Assembly (NCBI RefSeq): GCF_001895025.1
Contig: NZ_BCXI01000013.1
Location: 1-64,000 of the forward strand
From: Rhodococcus zopfii NBRC 100606 = JCM 9919
Lineage (GTDB): Bacteria; Actinomycetota; Actinomycetes; Mycobacteriales; Mycobacteriaceae
Length of the DNA stretch: 64,000 nucleotides
Reading direction: 5' to 3'
Part shown: in pieces, positions 1 to 9,578 of the stretch
Numbering within the stretch: the first letter of the stretch is position 1
Layout: every line of letters begins with the position of its first letter
Notes under the pieces: generated by a model
Seen by the model: only the letters and a program-made list of their open reading frames with translations
Told to the model about the DNA's origin: nothing
Database searches by the model: none
Translations under genes and position numbers: made by a program

Positions 1-267
1 ATCCTGGAACAGCACCCCGAACAGCTTCCGGATCTCGTAGAGCTCCTTGCTCGAACACTGCAGGATGTCCGTGCCGTCGATGACGATCGAGCCCTGCTCC
101 GGACGCAGCAGACCGATCAGCGACTTCAGGAACACCGACTTACCCGTACCGGACGGGCCCAGCAGCGCACTGACCTCACCCGCGGGGAGAGTCAACGTGA
201 CGTCCTGCCAAATCCTCTGTGAGCCGAACGACTTCGTGAGCCCCTCGACCGCTACCTCAACTCCCAC
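1..267 (-). CDS. mkl: Mce-associated ABC transporter ATPase (Mkl/MceG), N-terminal part
   Basis: The first 89 codons of an ABC ATPase that energises Mce lipid-import systems at the inner membrane; the 3' part lies outside the window. The Walker A motif GPSGTGKS is clear, followed by a typical SGTGKSVFLKSLIGLLRPEQ stretch. The GTG start at 267 is chosen because GGAGG lies 5 nt upstream; another GTG 12 nt earlier would overlap this ribosome site. The family assignment rests on the sequence and on the M. tuberculosis synteny, where mkl lies just beyond rplL. A generic ABC ATPase cannot be fully excluded from 89 residues. Confidence 0.85.
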   Translation of the reverse strand, partial: MGVEVAVEGLTKSFGSQRIWQDVTLTLPAGEVSALLGPSGTGKSVFLKSLIGLLRPEQGSIVIDGTDILQCSSKELYEIRKLFGVLFQD

Positions 268-350
268 CGCTACCTCCACACCTCTCCGACACCGTCCCCA
301 CCTGTGGGTCGCGTCACTCTATCGCATCGGAGTGGTACCTGTGACACCGA

Positions 351-380
351 ATACTACCCAGGAGTAAGAAAGGCGGTCAA
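351..380 (-). promoter_or_regulatory. Probable sigma-A-type promoter of mkl
   Basis: On the minus strand TTGACC (380-375) and TAGTAT (356-351) are separated by 18 nt, a good match to the housekeeping consensus, about 80 nt upstream of the mkl start. The 338-nt gene-free stretch 268-605 otherwise holds only the rplL terminator. Confidence 0.55.
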
Positions 381-500
381 CGCGAGCAACATACCCTGAC
401 CTATGTCAGTGACCTGCGCCGATGCGACACACGTCACGTGGTTCGCCGACAACATATCGCCACCGGTTCGTTCCCGCAGGCCAACTCGCCGGACGCCCGG

Positions 501-553
501 AAACACGAAAAGGGCCGCTTCTCGCGGACTTCACAGTCCACGGGAAGCGGCCC
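501..553 (-). terminator. Intrinsic terminator downstream of rplL
   Basis: Perfect 10-bp arms GGGCCGCTTC (512-521) and GAAGCGGCCC (544-553) form a hairpin 52 nt after the rplL stop. On the minus strand it is followed by TTTTCGTGTTT, as expected for a Rho-independent terminator ending the rplJL transcript. Confidence 0.85.
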
Positions 554-605
554 CTGTTCACACTCGAACGCCGGTCACCCGGCGAGCAGCGCAGGCACAG
601 CCGTC

Positions 606-992
606 TTACTTGACGGAAACCTTGGCGCCGGCCTCCTCGAGCTTCGCCTTGGCGGCCTCGGCAGCGTCCTTGGCGACCTTCTCCAGGATCGGCTTCGGAG
701 CACCCTCGACGAGGTCCTTGGCTTCCTTCAGGCCCAGGCCGGAGACGATCTCGCGGACGACCTTGATGACCTGGATCTTCTTGTCGCCGGCACCCTCGAG
801 GATGACGTCGAACTCGTCCTGCTCGGCCTCGGCCTCGGCAGCGGCGGCCGGAGCACCGGCGGCGGCAACGGCGACCGGAGCAGCGGCGGTGACCTCGAAG
901 GTCTCCTCGAATGCCTTGACGAACTCCGAGAGCTCGAGCAGGGTCAGTTCCTTGAACGCGTCGAGCAGCTCTTCGGTGGTGAGCTTCGCCAT
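606..992 (-). CDS. rplL: 50S ribosomal protein L7/L12
   Basis: Acidic stalk protein of the large ribosomal subunit that recruits translation factors; several copies bind L10. The 128-residue product begins [15 protein letters not shown] and has the N-terminal dimerisation domain, an Ala-rich hinge around residues 37-52 and the conserved C-terminal factor-binding domain ([14 protein letters not shown]). Length fits the family. The ATG at 992 has AGGAAGGA upstream. It follows rplJ by 108 nt in the usual rplJL operon and ends before a strong terminator. Confidence 0.98.
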   Translation of the reverse strand: MAKLTTEELLDAFKELTLLELSEFVKAFEETFEVTAAAPVAVAAAGAPAAAAEAEAEQDEFDVILEGAGDKKIQVIKVVREIVSGLGLKEAKDLVEGAPKPILEKVAKDAAEAAKAKLEEAGAKVSVK

Positions 993-1100
993 GATGGCGG
1001 TCCTTCCTGTAAGTCCCTCGTCGCTGATCCGCGACCGTGGGATGGTGCGCGCCGGAGCGCGCATGGATGTGTCAGTGATTCGCGGAGATGCGGATCAGCT

Positions 1101-1628
1101 TCAGGCGGCCTCTTCGGCTGCCTTCTTCTCCTGCAGGGCGGCCGCCAGGCGAGCCACCTGCGAAGCAGGAGCGTTGAACAGGCCTGCGGCCTTTGCCAGG
1201 TTGCCCTTCATCGCGCCGGCGAGCTTGGCCAACAGCACCTCGCGGGACTCGAGGTCCGCGATCCTGTTGACCTGATCCACGGACAGCACAGCGCCGTCCA
1301 TGTACCCGCCCTTGACGACGAGAGCCTTGTTGTCCTTCGCGAAGGCCTTCAGAGCCTTCGCAGCGTCCACGGGCTCACCCGCGATGAACGCGATCGCGGT
1401 GGGTCCGACGAACAGATCGTCAAGGCCCTCGACGCCTGCCTCTGCAGCAGCACGCTTGACGAGGGTGTTCTTGGCGACGGAGTAGGTGGCACCCTCTCCG
1501 AGAGCGCGTCGCAGTTGGGTAAGACTTCCGACCGACAGACCGCGGTACTCCGTGATCACAGCGGCCGTCGAGTTCTTGAACTGCTCGGTGATCTCCGCAA
1601 CCGCGGAAACCTTCTCGGGCTTTGCCAT
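1101..1628 (-). CDS. rplJ: 50S ribosomal protein L10
   Basis: Base of the ribosomal stalk, binding 23S rRNA and L7/L12 dimers. The 175-residue product begins [17 protein letters not shown] and has the canonical motif [18 protein letters not shown]. The ATG at 1628 is preceded by GAGAGGAGG at good spacing; the frame stays open further upstream but without a better start. L10 commonly represses its own mRNA, and the long untranslated stretch before the gene is compatible with that. That regulation is known for the family and not shown here. Confidence 0.98.
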   Translation of the reverse strand: MAKPEKVSAVAEITEQFKNSTAAVITEYRGLSVGSLTQLRRALGEGATYSVAKNTLVKRAAAEAGVEGLDDLFVGPTAIAFIAGEPVDAAKALKAFAKDNKALVVKGGYMDGAVLSVDQVNRIADLESREVLLAKLAGAMKGNLAKAAGLFNAPASQVARLAAALQEKKAAEEAA

Positions 1629-2001
1629 ACTTCGCCTCCTCTCAGTAACAGTCGTTTTCCCGTCCGTCCCGTGCGGGACGTCCCACTTACGAAAACCGCA
1701 CAGGCCGGAAACGACGAACGCCCCGGTGCAGGGCACACGGGGCGCAGAAGGAGAAGGCTCACACGTTTCGCGCGTCGCCGCGCGTGATGTTCACATCTCC
1801 CCTGACCTCGTCCTCCTGCGTGGGCCGCCGGATGACTTCCGGACCTTCAACCGAATCCGCACGCGGACCCGGTGACCAACGGTCTTGGGTAGAACATGAT
1901 CGGGGTGAGATCGGCACAATGCCGAACTACGCAGGACAGACTACCGGGCCTCGCAGAGCAAACACAAATCGGAGCAAATACACATCGGACCGGAAGATGT
2001 A
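1629..2001 (-). other. Gene-free rplJ upstream leader region
   Basis: About 370 nt between rplA and rplJ with no credible gene. It should contain the rplJL promoter and an untranslated leader. Short palindromes such as GGGACGTCCC (1675-1684) suggest RNA structure, as expected if L10 autoregulates by binding its leader. I could not identify the promoter or a defined L10-binding fold with confidence. Confidence 0.4.
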
Positions 2002-2040
2002 GATCGGCCGGCCCGGACCCGAGGTCCGTGCCGGCCGATC
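2002..2040 (-). terminator. Hairpin terminator downstream of rplA
   Basis: Arms GATCGGCCGG (2002-2011) and CCGGCCGATC (2031-2040) are perfect complements, with an additional inner CGGAC/GTCCG pairing. The hairpin begins 24 nt past the rplA stop and separates rplKA from rplJL. No strong T-tract follows, so it may act as a processing or Rho-assisted site. Confidence 0.7.
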
Positions 2041-2064
2041 GTGCTACGAGCGTGTCGTCCGACC

Positions 2065-2781
2065 TTACTGGTCGGCCTCCTCGAGGAGGTTACGCGTACG
2101 CGCCGGATCCACCGGGATGCCCGGTCCGGTGGTCGTCGCGATGGTGACCTTCTTGAGGTAGCGACCCTTCGCGGAGGACGGCTTGGCACGCAGGACCTCG
2201 TCCAGCGCAGCCGCGTAGTTCTCCACCAGCTTGGCGTCGTCGAACGAAGCCTTGCCGATCACGAAGTGCAGGTTCGCATTCTTGTCGACGCGGAAGTTGA
2301 TCTTGCCGCCCTTGATGTCGGCGACAGCCTTCGCGACATCCGGAGTGACCGTGCCCGTCTTCGGGTTCGGCATCAGACCACGCGGGCCGAGGACACGCGC
2401 GATGCGGCCGACCTTGGCCATCTGGTCCGGGGTGGCGATCGCGGCGTCGAAGTCGAGCCAGCCACCCTGGATCCGCTCGATCAGGTCCTCGGCACCGACG
2501 ACGTCGGCGCCGGCAGCCTCGGCCTCGGCGGCCTTCTCGCCGACCGCGAACACGATGACGCGGGCGGTCTTACCTGTGCCGTGCGGCAGGTTGACCGTGC
2601 CGCGAACCATCTGGTCCGCCTTGCGGGGATCCACACCGAGGCGCATCGCGACCTCGACGGTGGCGTCGTAGTTCTTCGACGACGTCTCCTTGGCCAGCTT
2701 CGCAGCCGCGAGCGGGCTGTAGAGGGCCGAGGCGTCGATCTTCTCAGCGGCGGCGAGGTACGCCTTGCTGCGCTTTGCCAT
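2065..2781 (-). CDS. rplA: 50S ribosomal protein L1
   Basis: Ribosomal L1-stalk protein that helps release E-site tRNA and classically represses its own operon. The 238-residue product starts [18 protein letters not shown] and carries the conserved [19 protein letters not shown] and [15 protein letters not shown] segments. Length is normal. It lies 88 nt downstream of rplK in the standard rplKA pair and is followed by a strong hairpin. Confidence 0.98.
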   Translation of the reverse strand: MAKRSKAYLAAAEKIDASALYSPLAAAKLAKETSSKNYDATVEVAMRLGVDPRKADQMVRGTVNLPHGTGKTARVIVFAVGEKAAEAEAAGADVVGAEDLIERIQGGWLDFDAAIATPDQMAKVGRIARVLGPRGLMPNPKTGTVTPDVAKAVADIKGGKINFRVDKNANLHFVIGKASFDDAKLVENYAAALDEVLRAKPSSAKGRYLKKVTIATTTGPGIPVDPARTRNLLEEADQ

Positions 2782-2869
2782 GTTCTGTCCTAACTTCTCA
2801 CCGTACGGTGAATGGTTCGGTCGTGGTTACGGGCCTGGCAGGCCCTCCCACGGGTTCCTGCTGTGGGCG

Positions 2870-3304
2870 TCAGCCCTCGACCGTGATGCCCATCGAGCGC
2901 GCGGTGCCGGCGATGATCTTCGCGGCGGCCTCGATGTCGTTGGCGTTCAGGTCTTCCTGCTTGGTCTTGGCGATCTCGCGCACCTGGTCCATGGTGACCT
3001 TGGCGACCTTGGTCTTGTGCGGCTCGCCGGAGCCCTTCTGCACACCCGCAGCCTTGAGCAGCAGCTTCGCCGCCGGCGGGGTCTTCAGCTTGAAGTCGAA
3101 CGAACGGTCCTCGTAGACCGTGATCTCGACCGGCACGACGTTGCCGCGCTGCGACTCGGTCGCGGCGTTGTAGGCCTTGCAGAACTCCATGATGTTGACG
3201 CCGTGCTGACCCAGCGCGGGGCCGACCGGCGGTGCCGGGTTGGCCGCGCCGGCCTGGATCTGGAGCTTGATGAGCCCGGCAATCTTCTTCTTCTTGGGGG
3301 GCAT
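2870..3304 (-). CDS. rplK: 50S ribosomal protein L11
   Basis: L11 forms the GTPase-associated centre with 23S rRNA and is needed for RelA-dependent stringent signalling. The 144-residue product begins [19 protein letters not shown], with the hallmark [20 protein letters not shown] near residues 24-43. Both N- and C-terminal L11 domains are complete. It sits 81 nt after nusG, the common nusG-rplK order. Confidence 0.98.
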
Positions 3305-3385
3305 CTCTATTCCTAGTTTCTTGCTCGGTGTGGTTCTTGCGTACTGCTACTGCAAGTTCTTGAGGGGGTCGGTTCCCGGAGCCGA

Positions 3386-4249
<864 letters not shown>

Positions 4250-4675
4250 CTAGCCGAACAACCAGCTGACGCCCTTCACGAACGCCAGATCAATTCCAAA
4301 GATGAATGCGGTCATGACCGTCACGAAGACCACGACGACCGTCGTGTAGGTGACGAGCTGCTTGCGGTTGGGCCAGATGACCTTGCGCAGCTCGGCGATG
4401 ACCTCGCGGAAGAAGCGCCGCAGACGCTTGAAGATGTTCTCGGGCTTCTTGGTTCCGGACTTTGCGGCGGGAGCCTTCGTGGCGACTGCGGATGCCGAAC
4501 GTCCCGACCCGGCGGCACCGCGCGGGGAGTCGGGGGAACGTCGACCGGAACGCTTGCCGCTCGGACGGGAGGACGCAGAGGAAACGCCGGGGGTTGCGTC
4601 GGTTGCAGTCCGGCCGTCGCGGGGATCGGAGATCCCGGCGGTGTCGCCGTCGCGCGTACCGCGCTCCTCGCTCAC
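4250..4675 (-). CDS. secE: Preprotein translocase subunit SecE
   Basis: Small essential subunit that clamps SecY in the plasma membrane. The 141-residue product has a long polar, basic N-terminal region (about 75 residues). The SecE core follows: FKRLRRFFREVIAELRKVIW and one transmembrane helix (YTTVVVVFVTVMTAFIFGID). The GTG at 4675 has GAGAGGA 5 nt upstream. Upstream codons in this frame run into the tRNA-Trp gene, so longer starts are rejected. It is followed by nusG after 48 nt. Confidence 0.95.
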   Translation of the reverse strand: MSEERGTRDGDTAGISDPRDGRTATDATPGVSSASSRPSGKRSGRRSPDSPRGAAGSGRSASAVATKAPAAKSGTKKPENIFKRLRRFFREVIAELRKVIWPNRKQLVTYTTVVVVFVTVMTAFIFGIDLAFVKGVSWLFG

Positions 4676-4707
4676 ATCGTTCCTCTCGGTCGCTGGCCGT
4701 CCGGGTG

Positions 4708-4780
<73 letters not shown>

Positions 4781-4951
4781 TTGGTCGACTCGCCGGAACC
4801 CGGCGTCTTCCGTCGACCTATCCGTGACCACATGACACGCGCGCTACCCAGTCGGTCTGAACAAGCACCGAAGAGCAGCGCGCTGCGCTATGCGATCCCA
4901 GAAGCCTTAGTGTACTTCATAGCCCCGGAACAAACCCAATCCGACCGGCGC

Positions 4952-5377
4952 TCAGGCCAGACGAACCGTTGCGGTGGCCCGCCCGAAGATCTTACGCCCT
5001 TCGGACTTGGCCACAATCGCGACCACTGCTGTCTTGCTGGTCTCGTCCACCGACCTGATCTTGCCAGTGAACTCCACCTCGGCGGCCTTGTCGGCCTCCA
5101 CGAAAACCGGGCTCGTGAAACGGACGTTGTATTCCGTCACCGCACCCGGATCCCCGAGCCACTCCGTCACGAAGCCGGCCGCGATGCCCATGGAGAGCAT
5201 GCCGTGACCGACGACGCCGCGCAACCCGGCGAGTTCTGCAACCTTGTCGCTCCAGTGAATCGGGTTGGGATCACCCGACACACCCGCGTAGTTGACGAGG
5301 TTGCCCCGGGTCAGGGTGACGACCCGCGGGGGCAGCTCGTCTCCGACAGAAACGTCCTCGAATCTACGAAGCGACAT
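4952..5377 (-). CDS. hadB: (3R)-hydroxyacyl-ACP dehydratase subunit HadB
   Basis: Catalytic hotdog subunit of the FAS-II beta-hydroxyacyl-ACP dehydratase used in mycolic acid elongation. The 141-residue protein carries the R-specific hydratase-2 motif with catalytic Asp and His in YAGVSGDPNPIHWSDKVAE (residues about 30-48), followed by HGMLSMGIAAGFVTEWLGDP. Length and sequence closely fit mycobacterial HadB. Its ATG lies 14 nt inside the end of hadA, implying translational coupling and a HadAB heterodimer. No hadC follows; the next gene is tRNA-Trp. Confidence 0.95.
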   Translation of the reverse strand: MSLRRFEDVSVGDELPPRVVTLTRGNLVNYAGVSGDPNPIHWSDKVAELAGLRGVVGHGMLSMGIAAGFVTEWLGDPGAVTEYNVRFTSPVFVEADKAAEVEFTGKIRSVDETSKTAVVAIVAKSEGRKIFGRATATVRLA

Positions 5378-5939
5378 GCATCATCACATCCTTGACCGCG
5401 TGGGCGATGTTCGCGTCCACCTCGCCGCCGGTCCGACCGACCAGCGTCGTCCACGTGGTCAGCACGAGGTTGTCGTGCTGGTCCGTGATGATGTTCTTGG
5501 TGGTGATGATGTCACTGCCGGCAGCCTGACGGAAATCGTCGAGGAACACGTCGCAGAACAGCCGATCACCGACCTGGATCGGGCGATGGAACACGATCCG
5601 CTGATCGGTCTGCATGATCTGGCTCAGGTCGTAACCGACGACGATCTCGTCGAACAACTTGCGCTGGGCGATCATGCCGATGATCGAGATGAAGGTCAGC
5701 GGCGCGATGAGACCGTCGTAACCGAGGCCCTTGGCCGCTTCCTCGTCGTGATGCGCCGGATGGGGATCCAGCACCGCACGCGCATACTCGCGCACCTTCT
5801 CCCGGCCGACCTCGTAGAAGTCTTCGACCCGGTAGTGGTGACCGACCATGGACGCAGCGTGGGCCGCGACATCGAACGGGATCCCGGCCTGTTCGGTCAC
5901 GTCCACGATGTTCTCTTCACTCACCAGTGTGTCCGTCAT
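5364..5939 (-). CDS. hadA: (3R)-hydroxyacyl-ACP dehydratase subunit HadA
   Basis: Substrate-recognition partner of HadB in the mycolate FAS-II dehydratase. The core has the MaoC/FAS1A N-terminal hotdog features HHYRVEDFYEVGREKVREYA and GLIAPLTFISIIGM, and the C-terminal segment DIITTKNIITDQHDNLVLTT. The product is 191 residues, about 30 longer than mycobacterial HadA at the N terminus (MTDTLVSEENIVDVTEQAG). A downstream GTG at codon 7 is possible. The ATG at 5939 follows a G-rich stretch. It overlaps hadB by 14 nt and lies downstream of rpmG. Confidence 0.92.
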   Translation of the reverse strand: MTDTLVSEENIVDVTEQAGIPFDVAAHAASMVGHHYRVEDFYEVGREKVREYARAVLDPHPAHHDEEAAKGLGYDGLIAPLTFISIIGMIAQRKLFDEIVVGYDLSQIMQTDQRIVFHRPIQVGDRLFCDVFLDDFRQAAGSDIITTKNIITDQHDNLVLTTWTTLVGRTGGEVDANIAHAVKDVMMHVAS

Positions 5940-6024
5940 ACGAAAAACCCCCCGCAAATCTGCCCCGACGTCTGTGACGTGGGCAGTTCTGCGGAGAGCT
6001 CACGCGTCGACGTCGACCTGTTGA

Positions 6025-6192
6025 CTACTTCGACTCGCGGTGTGCCTGGTGGCTGCCGCAGTTCGGGCAGAACTTCTTCAGTTCCAGCCGGTCGGGGTCG
6101 TTACGACGGTTCTTCTTGGTGATGTAGTTGCGGTGCTTGCACACCTCGCAGGCCAGGGTGATCTTCGGCCGAACGTCGGTTGAGGAGGCCAC
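6025..6192 (-). CDS. rpmG: 50S ribosomal protein L33 (zinc-binding type)
   Basis: A 55-residue ribosomal protein, too short for many gene callers. It keeps two zinc-ligand pairs, CEVC (residues 15-18) and CPNC (42-45), so it is the C+ form whose expression usually reflects zinc sufficiency. The GTG at 6192 has AGAAGG 6 nt upstream. The core reads [19 protein letters not shown]. It lies at the head of the hadA-hadB segment, the same order as rpmG2-hadABC in mycobacteria. Confidence 0.96.
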   Translation of the reverse strand: MASSTDVRPKITLACEVCKHRNYITKKNRRNDPDRLELKKFCPNCGSHQAHRESK

Positions 6193-6251
6193 GGGATGCC
6201 TTCTTTCGCGTAAATCTGATCCGCTGTAGATCAGGGTGATTCATTCTGCTT

Positions 6252-6327
6252 TGGTAGCGATGGCCGGACTTGAACCGGCGACACAACGATTATGAGTCGT
6301 TTGCTCTACCAACTGAGCTACACCGCC
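6252..6327 (-). tRNA. tRNA-Met (anticodon CAT, elongator)
   Basis: A 76-nt cloverleaf including encoded CCA at the 3' end (ACCA). The acceptor pair is GGCGGTG with CATCGCT (two G-U pairs), the anticodon loop ACTCATAA gives CAT, and the T-loop is TTCAAGT. A paired first acceptor position (G-U) and lack of the initiator GGG anticodon-stem signature point to elongator tRNA. Confidence 0.94.
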
Positions 6328-6380
6328 TCGGTGTTGAGTGCCGTACGAAGCAGCTGCTCGGCGGGCACCACAATCCAGCG

Positions 6381-6453
6381 AGCCCCCTGACGGAATCGAA
6401 CCGTCGACCTTTTCCTTACCATGGAAACGCTCTGCCGACTGAGCTAAGGGGGC
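6381..6453 (-). tRNA. tRNA-Thr (anticodon GGT)
   Basis: A 73-nt cloverleaf with acceptor GCCCCCT/AGGGGGC, D-arm GCTC/GAGC, anticodon loop ATGGTAA giving GGT, and T-arm GACGG-TTCGATT-CCGTC. No CCA is encoded. It lies 53 nt upstream of tRNA-Met and is probably cotranscribed with it. Confidence 0.97.
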
Positions 6454-6493
6454 GTGGCCGCCGTTCGCATCTCTGCTCCCTGCGGCCTCCAAA

Positions 6494-6521
6494 AGATTAC
6501 ACACACTCGCCCGCAGTACAA
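6494..6521 (-). promoter_or_regulatory. Probable promoter of the tRNA-Thr/tRNA-Met unit
   Basis: On the minus strand TTGTAC (6521-6516) and TAATCT (6499-6494) are spaced by 16 nt, about 40 nt upstream of the mature tRNA-Thr 5' end. Confidence 0.6.
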
Positions 6522-6596
6522 AATCACCAGGTCAGGGCGCGTAAATCACGCAAGAGGCGAGTGTTCCGCGAATCCGGCCGGAGCTGCCGGGGACAC

Positions 6597-6624
6597 CACC
6601 CGATGTCGACCACCCGATGTCGAC
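6597..6624 (+). repeat. Two tandem copies of a 14-bp unit
   Basis: CACCCGATGTCGAC occurs twice head to tail (6597-6610 and 6611-6624) in the spacer between tRNA-Thr and tRNA-Tyr. It is probably a neutral slippage duplication; no function is evident. Confidence 0.7.
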
Positions 6625-6659
6625 CACGCGACGAAACACAACCGGCCCCGAAATGCAGA

Positions 6660-6689
6660 ACGGCCCCGATCCGCGAAGATCGGGGCCGT
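6660..6689 (-). terminator. Terminator downstream of tRNA-Tyr
   Basis: Perfect 12-bp arms ACGGCCCCGATC (6660-6671) and GATCGGGGCCGT (6678-6689) with a 6-nt loop lie 2 nt past the tRNA-Tyr 3' end. Only short T runs follow on the minus strand. Confidence 0.85.
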
Positions 6690-6691
6690 GC

Positions 6692-6777
6692 TGGTGGCAG
6701 GTGTAGGATTCGAACCTACGTAGGCGTAAGCCGACGGATTTACAGTCCGCTCCCATTGGCCGCTCGGGCAACCTGCC
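6692..6777 (-). tRNA. tRNA-Tyr (anticodon GTA)
   Basis: An 86-nt class II tRNA with encoded CCA. The acceptor pair is GGCAGGT/ACCTGCC, the anticodon loop CTGTAAA gives GTA, a long variable arm GTCGGCTTACGCC is present, and the T-loop is TTCGAAT. Its own promoter and terminator flank it. Confidence 0.96.
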
Positions 6778-6815
6778 TGGTGCGATCCGGGACCGTGTCC
6801 CTGACGCGTTGGAAG

Positions 6816-6844
6816 AATACAACGCACACCCCCCTCGAATGCAA
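6816..6844 (-). promoter_or_regulatory. Probable tRNA-Tyr promoter
   Basis: Minus-strand TTGCAT (6844-6839) and TGTATT (6821-6816) are spaced by 17 nt, about 39 nt upstream of the tRNA-Tyr 5' end. Confidence 0.55.
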
Positions 6845-6925
6845 ACCGGGTGGATACAGGCGGTTGCGAACCGATAGCGTCGGCATGGAAACCCGTACAG
6901 AACTCGATCCGAAGTGGAGTGCCTC

Positions 6926-7417
6926 GTGGCTGATTCGTCGTTCGATGTGGTGAGCAAGGTCGACCGGCAGGAGGTGGACAACGCACTGAACCAGGCCGCG
7001 AAGGAACTCGCGACCCGCTTCGACTTCCGCAACACCGACGCCTCGATCGAGTGGTCCGGTGACGAGGCCATCACTCTCACCGCGAACACCGAGGACCGGC
7101 TGCTCGCCGCGCTGGACGTGTTCAAGGAGAAGCTGATCCGCCGCGACCTGTCGCTCAAGTCGTTCGATGCGGGCGATCCGGCGCAATCCGGCAAGGTCTA
7201 CAAGCTGACCGGCACCCTCGTGCAGGGCATCAGCCAGGAGAACGCAAAGAAGATCTCCAAGCTGATCCGCGACGAGGGACCGAAGGGCATCAAGGCGCAG
7301 ATCCAGGGCGACGAGCTGCGCGTCTCCGGCAAGAAGCGCGACGATCTGCAGGCCGTGATCTCGCTGCTCAAGAACGCCGACCTCGACGTGGCCCTGCAGT
7401 TCGTCAACTACCGCTGA
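6926..7417 (+). CDS. yajQ: YajQ family nucleotide-binding protein (UPF0234)
   Basis: A 163-residue protein, exactly the usual YajQ size, starting (M)[20 protein letters not shown]. The family has two RNP-like folds; members bind nucleic acid or, in Xanthomonas, cyclic di-GMP. The role here is unknown. The GTG at 6926 is chosen because the family begins MADSSFD and GGAG lies upstream. An ATG at 6914 would add four unconserved residues. It is divergent from the tRNA genes; a TANNNT element (TAGCGT) about 45 nt upstream may be the -10 box. Confidence 0.93.
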   Translation: MADSSFDVVSKVDRQEVDNALNQAAKELATRFDFRNTDASIEWSGDEAITLTANTEDRLLAALDVFKEKLIRRDLSLKSFDAGDPAQSGKVYKLTGTLVQGISQENAKKISKLIRDEGPKGIKAQIQGDELRVSGKKRDDLQAVISLLKNADLDVALQFVNYR

Positions 7418-7460
7418 CCGACGCCGCGCATCCGCAGCGGCCTGCGCTGGCACACCCCGG

Positions 7461-8321
7461 TCAGCGCAGGCCGGCCAGGCGTTCGAGACGCTCGATCCGC
7501 TCGTCCATCGGGGGATGGGTCGAGAACAACCGGCTGACCTTCTCGCCCGCCCGGAACGGATTGGCGATCATCATGTGCGACTGGGCCGCGATTCGCGGTT
7601 CCGGCGGTAGCGGCGCCGCCTGGGTGCCTCGTTCGAGCTTGCGCAAGGCCGACGCCAGCGCCAGCGGATCACCGGTGAGCTCCGCTCCCGATTGATCGGC
7701 TTGATACTCCCGCGACCGGGACACCGCCAGTTTGACCACGGTGGCCGCGATCGGACCCAACAGCGACACCAGCAGCAACGCGAAGGGATTCGCGCCCTCT
7801 CGGTTTCCGCCGAAGGCACCCGCGAACATCGCGAAGTTCGCCAGACCCGAGATCACCGCGGCCATCGCCCCCGCCACCGACGAGATCAGGATGTCCCGGT
7901 TGTAGACATGGGAAAGCTCGTGTCCGAGGACCGCCCGCAACTCCCGCTCGTCGAGAATCTCGAGAATCCCACTCGTGCAGCACACCGCCGCGTTGCGCGG
8001 GTTGCGGCCGGTCGCGAAAGCATTGGGAGCATTGGTGGGGCTGACGTACAGGCGCGGCATCGGCTGGTGTGCCGTCGTCGCGAGCTCCCGCACGATCCGG
8101 TAGATCACGGGGGCCTGCACCTCGGTGATCGGCTGCGCGTGCATCGCCTTCAACGCCAGCTTGTCGCTGTTGAAGTACGCGTACGCGTTCATGCCCACGG
8201 CGAAGACGATCGACAACACCAGGATCGTCGGGTTCCGGAACAAGGAGCCGATGAACACGATCAGTGCCGACATGCCGATCAGCAGCACGGCCGTCTTCAT
8301 ACCGTTCGCGTACCCGTGCAC
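7461..8321 (-). CDS. htpX: Zinc metalloprotease HtpX
   Basis: Membrane-embedded M48 protease involved in quality control of membrane proteins. The 286-residue sequence has two N-terminal transmembrane helices (residues about 10-50). The zinc motif HELSH is at 134-138, two further hydrophobic helices span about 150-195, and a downstream glutamate-bearing [13 protein letters not shown] supplies the third ligand. The start is GTG. Length equals the mycobacterial homologue Rv0563. It converges with yajQ and lies downstream of the polyprenyl synthase gene. Confidence 0.94.
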   Translation of the reverse strand: MHGYANGMKTAVLLIGMSALIVFIGSLFRNPTILVLSIVFAVGMNAYAYFNSDKLALKAMHAQPITEVQAPVIYRIVRELATTAHQPMPRLYVSPTNAPNAFATGRNPRNAAVCCTSGILEILDERELRAVLGHELSHVYNRDILISSVAGAMAAVISGLANFAMFAGAFGGNREGANPFALLLVSLLGPIAATVVKLAVSRSREYQADQSGAELTGDPLALASALRKLERGTQAAPLPPEPRIAAQSHMMIANPFRAGEKVSRLFSTHPPMDERIERLERLAGLR

Positions 8322-8419
8322 CTAGCACCTCTTCCCGATCACAGAACCTGCGACGTTCAACGAACCGGGGCCCGCGCCAGGTTCCCGGCCGGCTGCCAGG
8401 CGGGATGCACCCCGCCGAA

Positions 8420-9466
8420 TTATCCGACCCGGGCGATCGTGTAGTCCACCAAACGGGACAAAGCGTCGTTCGCCGGACCCTGCGGCAGTGCGGTCAGCTC
8501 GGCATGCGCGCGGTCCGCGTACTCCGCCAGCGTGCGCTTGGCCGCAGCCATACCCGGCGAACGGACCAGCAGGTCGAGGGCCTCGGCGACGAGATCCTCA
8601 TCGATGACGGGCCCGACGAGGATCTCGCGCAGACGATCCGCATCCGGTCCGGACTCCCGCAGGGCGTACAGCACCGGCAGGGTGTGCACCCCCTCGCGCA
8701 GGTCGGTTCCCGGAGTCTTCCCCGATTCCGTGGACACCGATGCGATGTCGATGATGTCGTCGGCAATCTGGAAAGCCGTGCCGACCGCGTCGCCGAGCCG
8801 CTCGAGCCGGGCGATGTGCTCGGCGTCGGCACCGGAGAACGTGCCGCCGAAGCGACCGCACGCCGCGATGAGCGAACCCGTCTTCTCCCACACCACCCGC
8901 AGGTAGTGCTCGACCGGGTCCTGTTCCTTCCGCGCACCGATCGTCTCGCGCATCTGGCCGGTGACCAGCTCGGCGAACGTCTCCGCGATGATCTGCACCG
9001 CAGACGGCCCCAGCGTCGACACCAGACGCGACGCGTGCGCGAACAGGTAGTCGCCGGCGAGAATCGCGATGCTGTTACCCCAGCGTGCGTTCGCGCTGGG
9101 CGCACCGCGGCGCATCGTCGCCTCGTCCATCACATCGTCGTGGTACAGCGTCGCCAGGTGCACGAGTTCGACGACGGTCGCCGCGATCACGAGGGACGGA
9201 TCCGTCGGATTCGGCCCGAGCTGGCCGGTGAGCACCGTGAACAGCGGACGGAACCGTTTGCCGCCGGCCTTCGCCAGATGCAGTGCGGCCTCGGTCAGGA
9301 AGTCTTCGCCGTCGGAGAGTTCCTGCACGAGCAGATCCTCGACCCGGACGAGTTCGTCCCGCACGGTGGCCGCCAAGCTCGGATCGCCGAGATCGACCCC
9401 GGCCACCACGGTTCCCGACACCGCGCCGGACGAACCGGCGGTCTGCGCCGCCCCCTCAGTGCTCAC
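8420..9466 (-). CDS. grcC1: Long-chain polyprenyl diphosphate synthase
   Basis: Trans-prenyltransferase that condenses isopentenyl diphosphate units to make the menaquinone side chain. The 348-residue protein has both aspartate-rich motifs, DDVMD (110-114) and DDIID (236-240). The residue five positions before the first motif is Ala, not a bulky aromatic, which usually permits long C40-C45 products. It faces menJ divergently, whose product reduces the same side chain, so a quinone-tail role is the natural inference. The exact chain length cannot be read from sequence. Confidence 0.9.
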   Translation of the reverse strand: MSTEGAAQTAGSSGAVSGTVVAGVDLGDPSLAATVRDELVRVEDLLVQELSDGEDFLTEAALHLAKAGGKRFRPLFTVLTGQLGPNPTDPSLVIAATVVELVHLATLYHDDVMDEATMRRGAPSANARWGNSIAILAGDYLFAHASRLVSTLGPSAVQIIAETFAELVTGQMRETIGARKEQDPVEHYLRVVWEKTGSLIAACGRFGGTFSGADAEHIARLERLGDAVGTAFQIADDIIDIASVSTESGKTPGTDLREGVHTLPVLYALRESGPDADRLREILVGPVIDEDLVAEALDLLVRSPGMAAAKRTLAEYADRAHAELTALPQGPANDALSRLVDYTIARVG

Positions 9467-9578
9467 GATGAAGTACCCATCCTGTTCTGTCGCCTCGGCT
9501 CCACCGTAGTGAACCTAGCCGCTCACCCGGCCGCCCACCTCGTCGAGGCACCGAACCTACACCTGACAAGATGAGCAC

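Noticed and set aside
403-1787. Open frames antisense to rplL and rplJ
   Set aside because: Serine/Ala-rich shadow of ribosomal protein genes.
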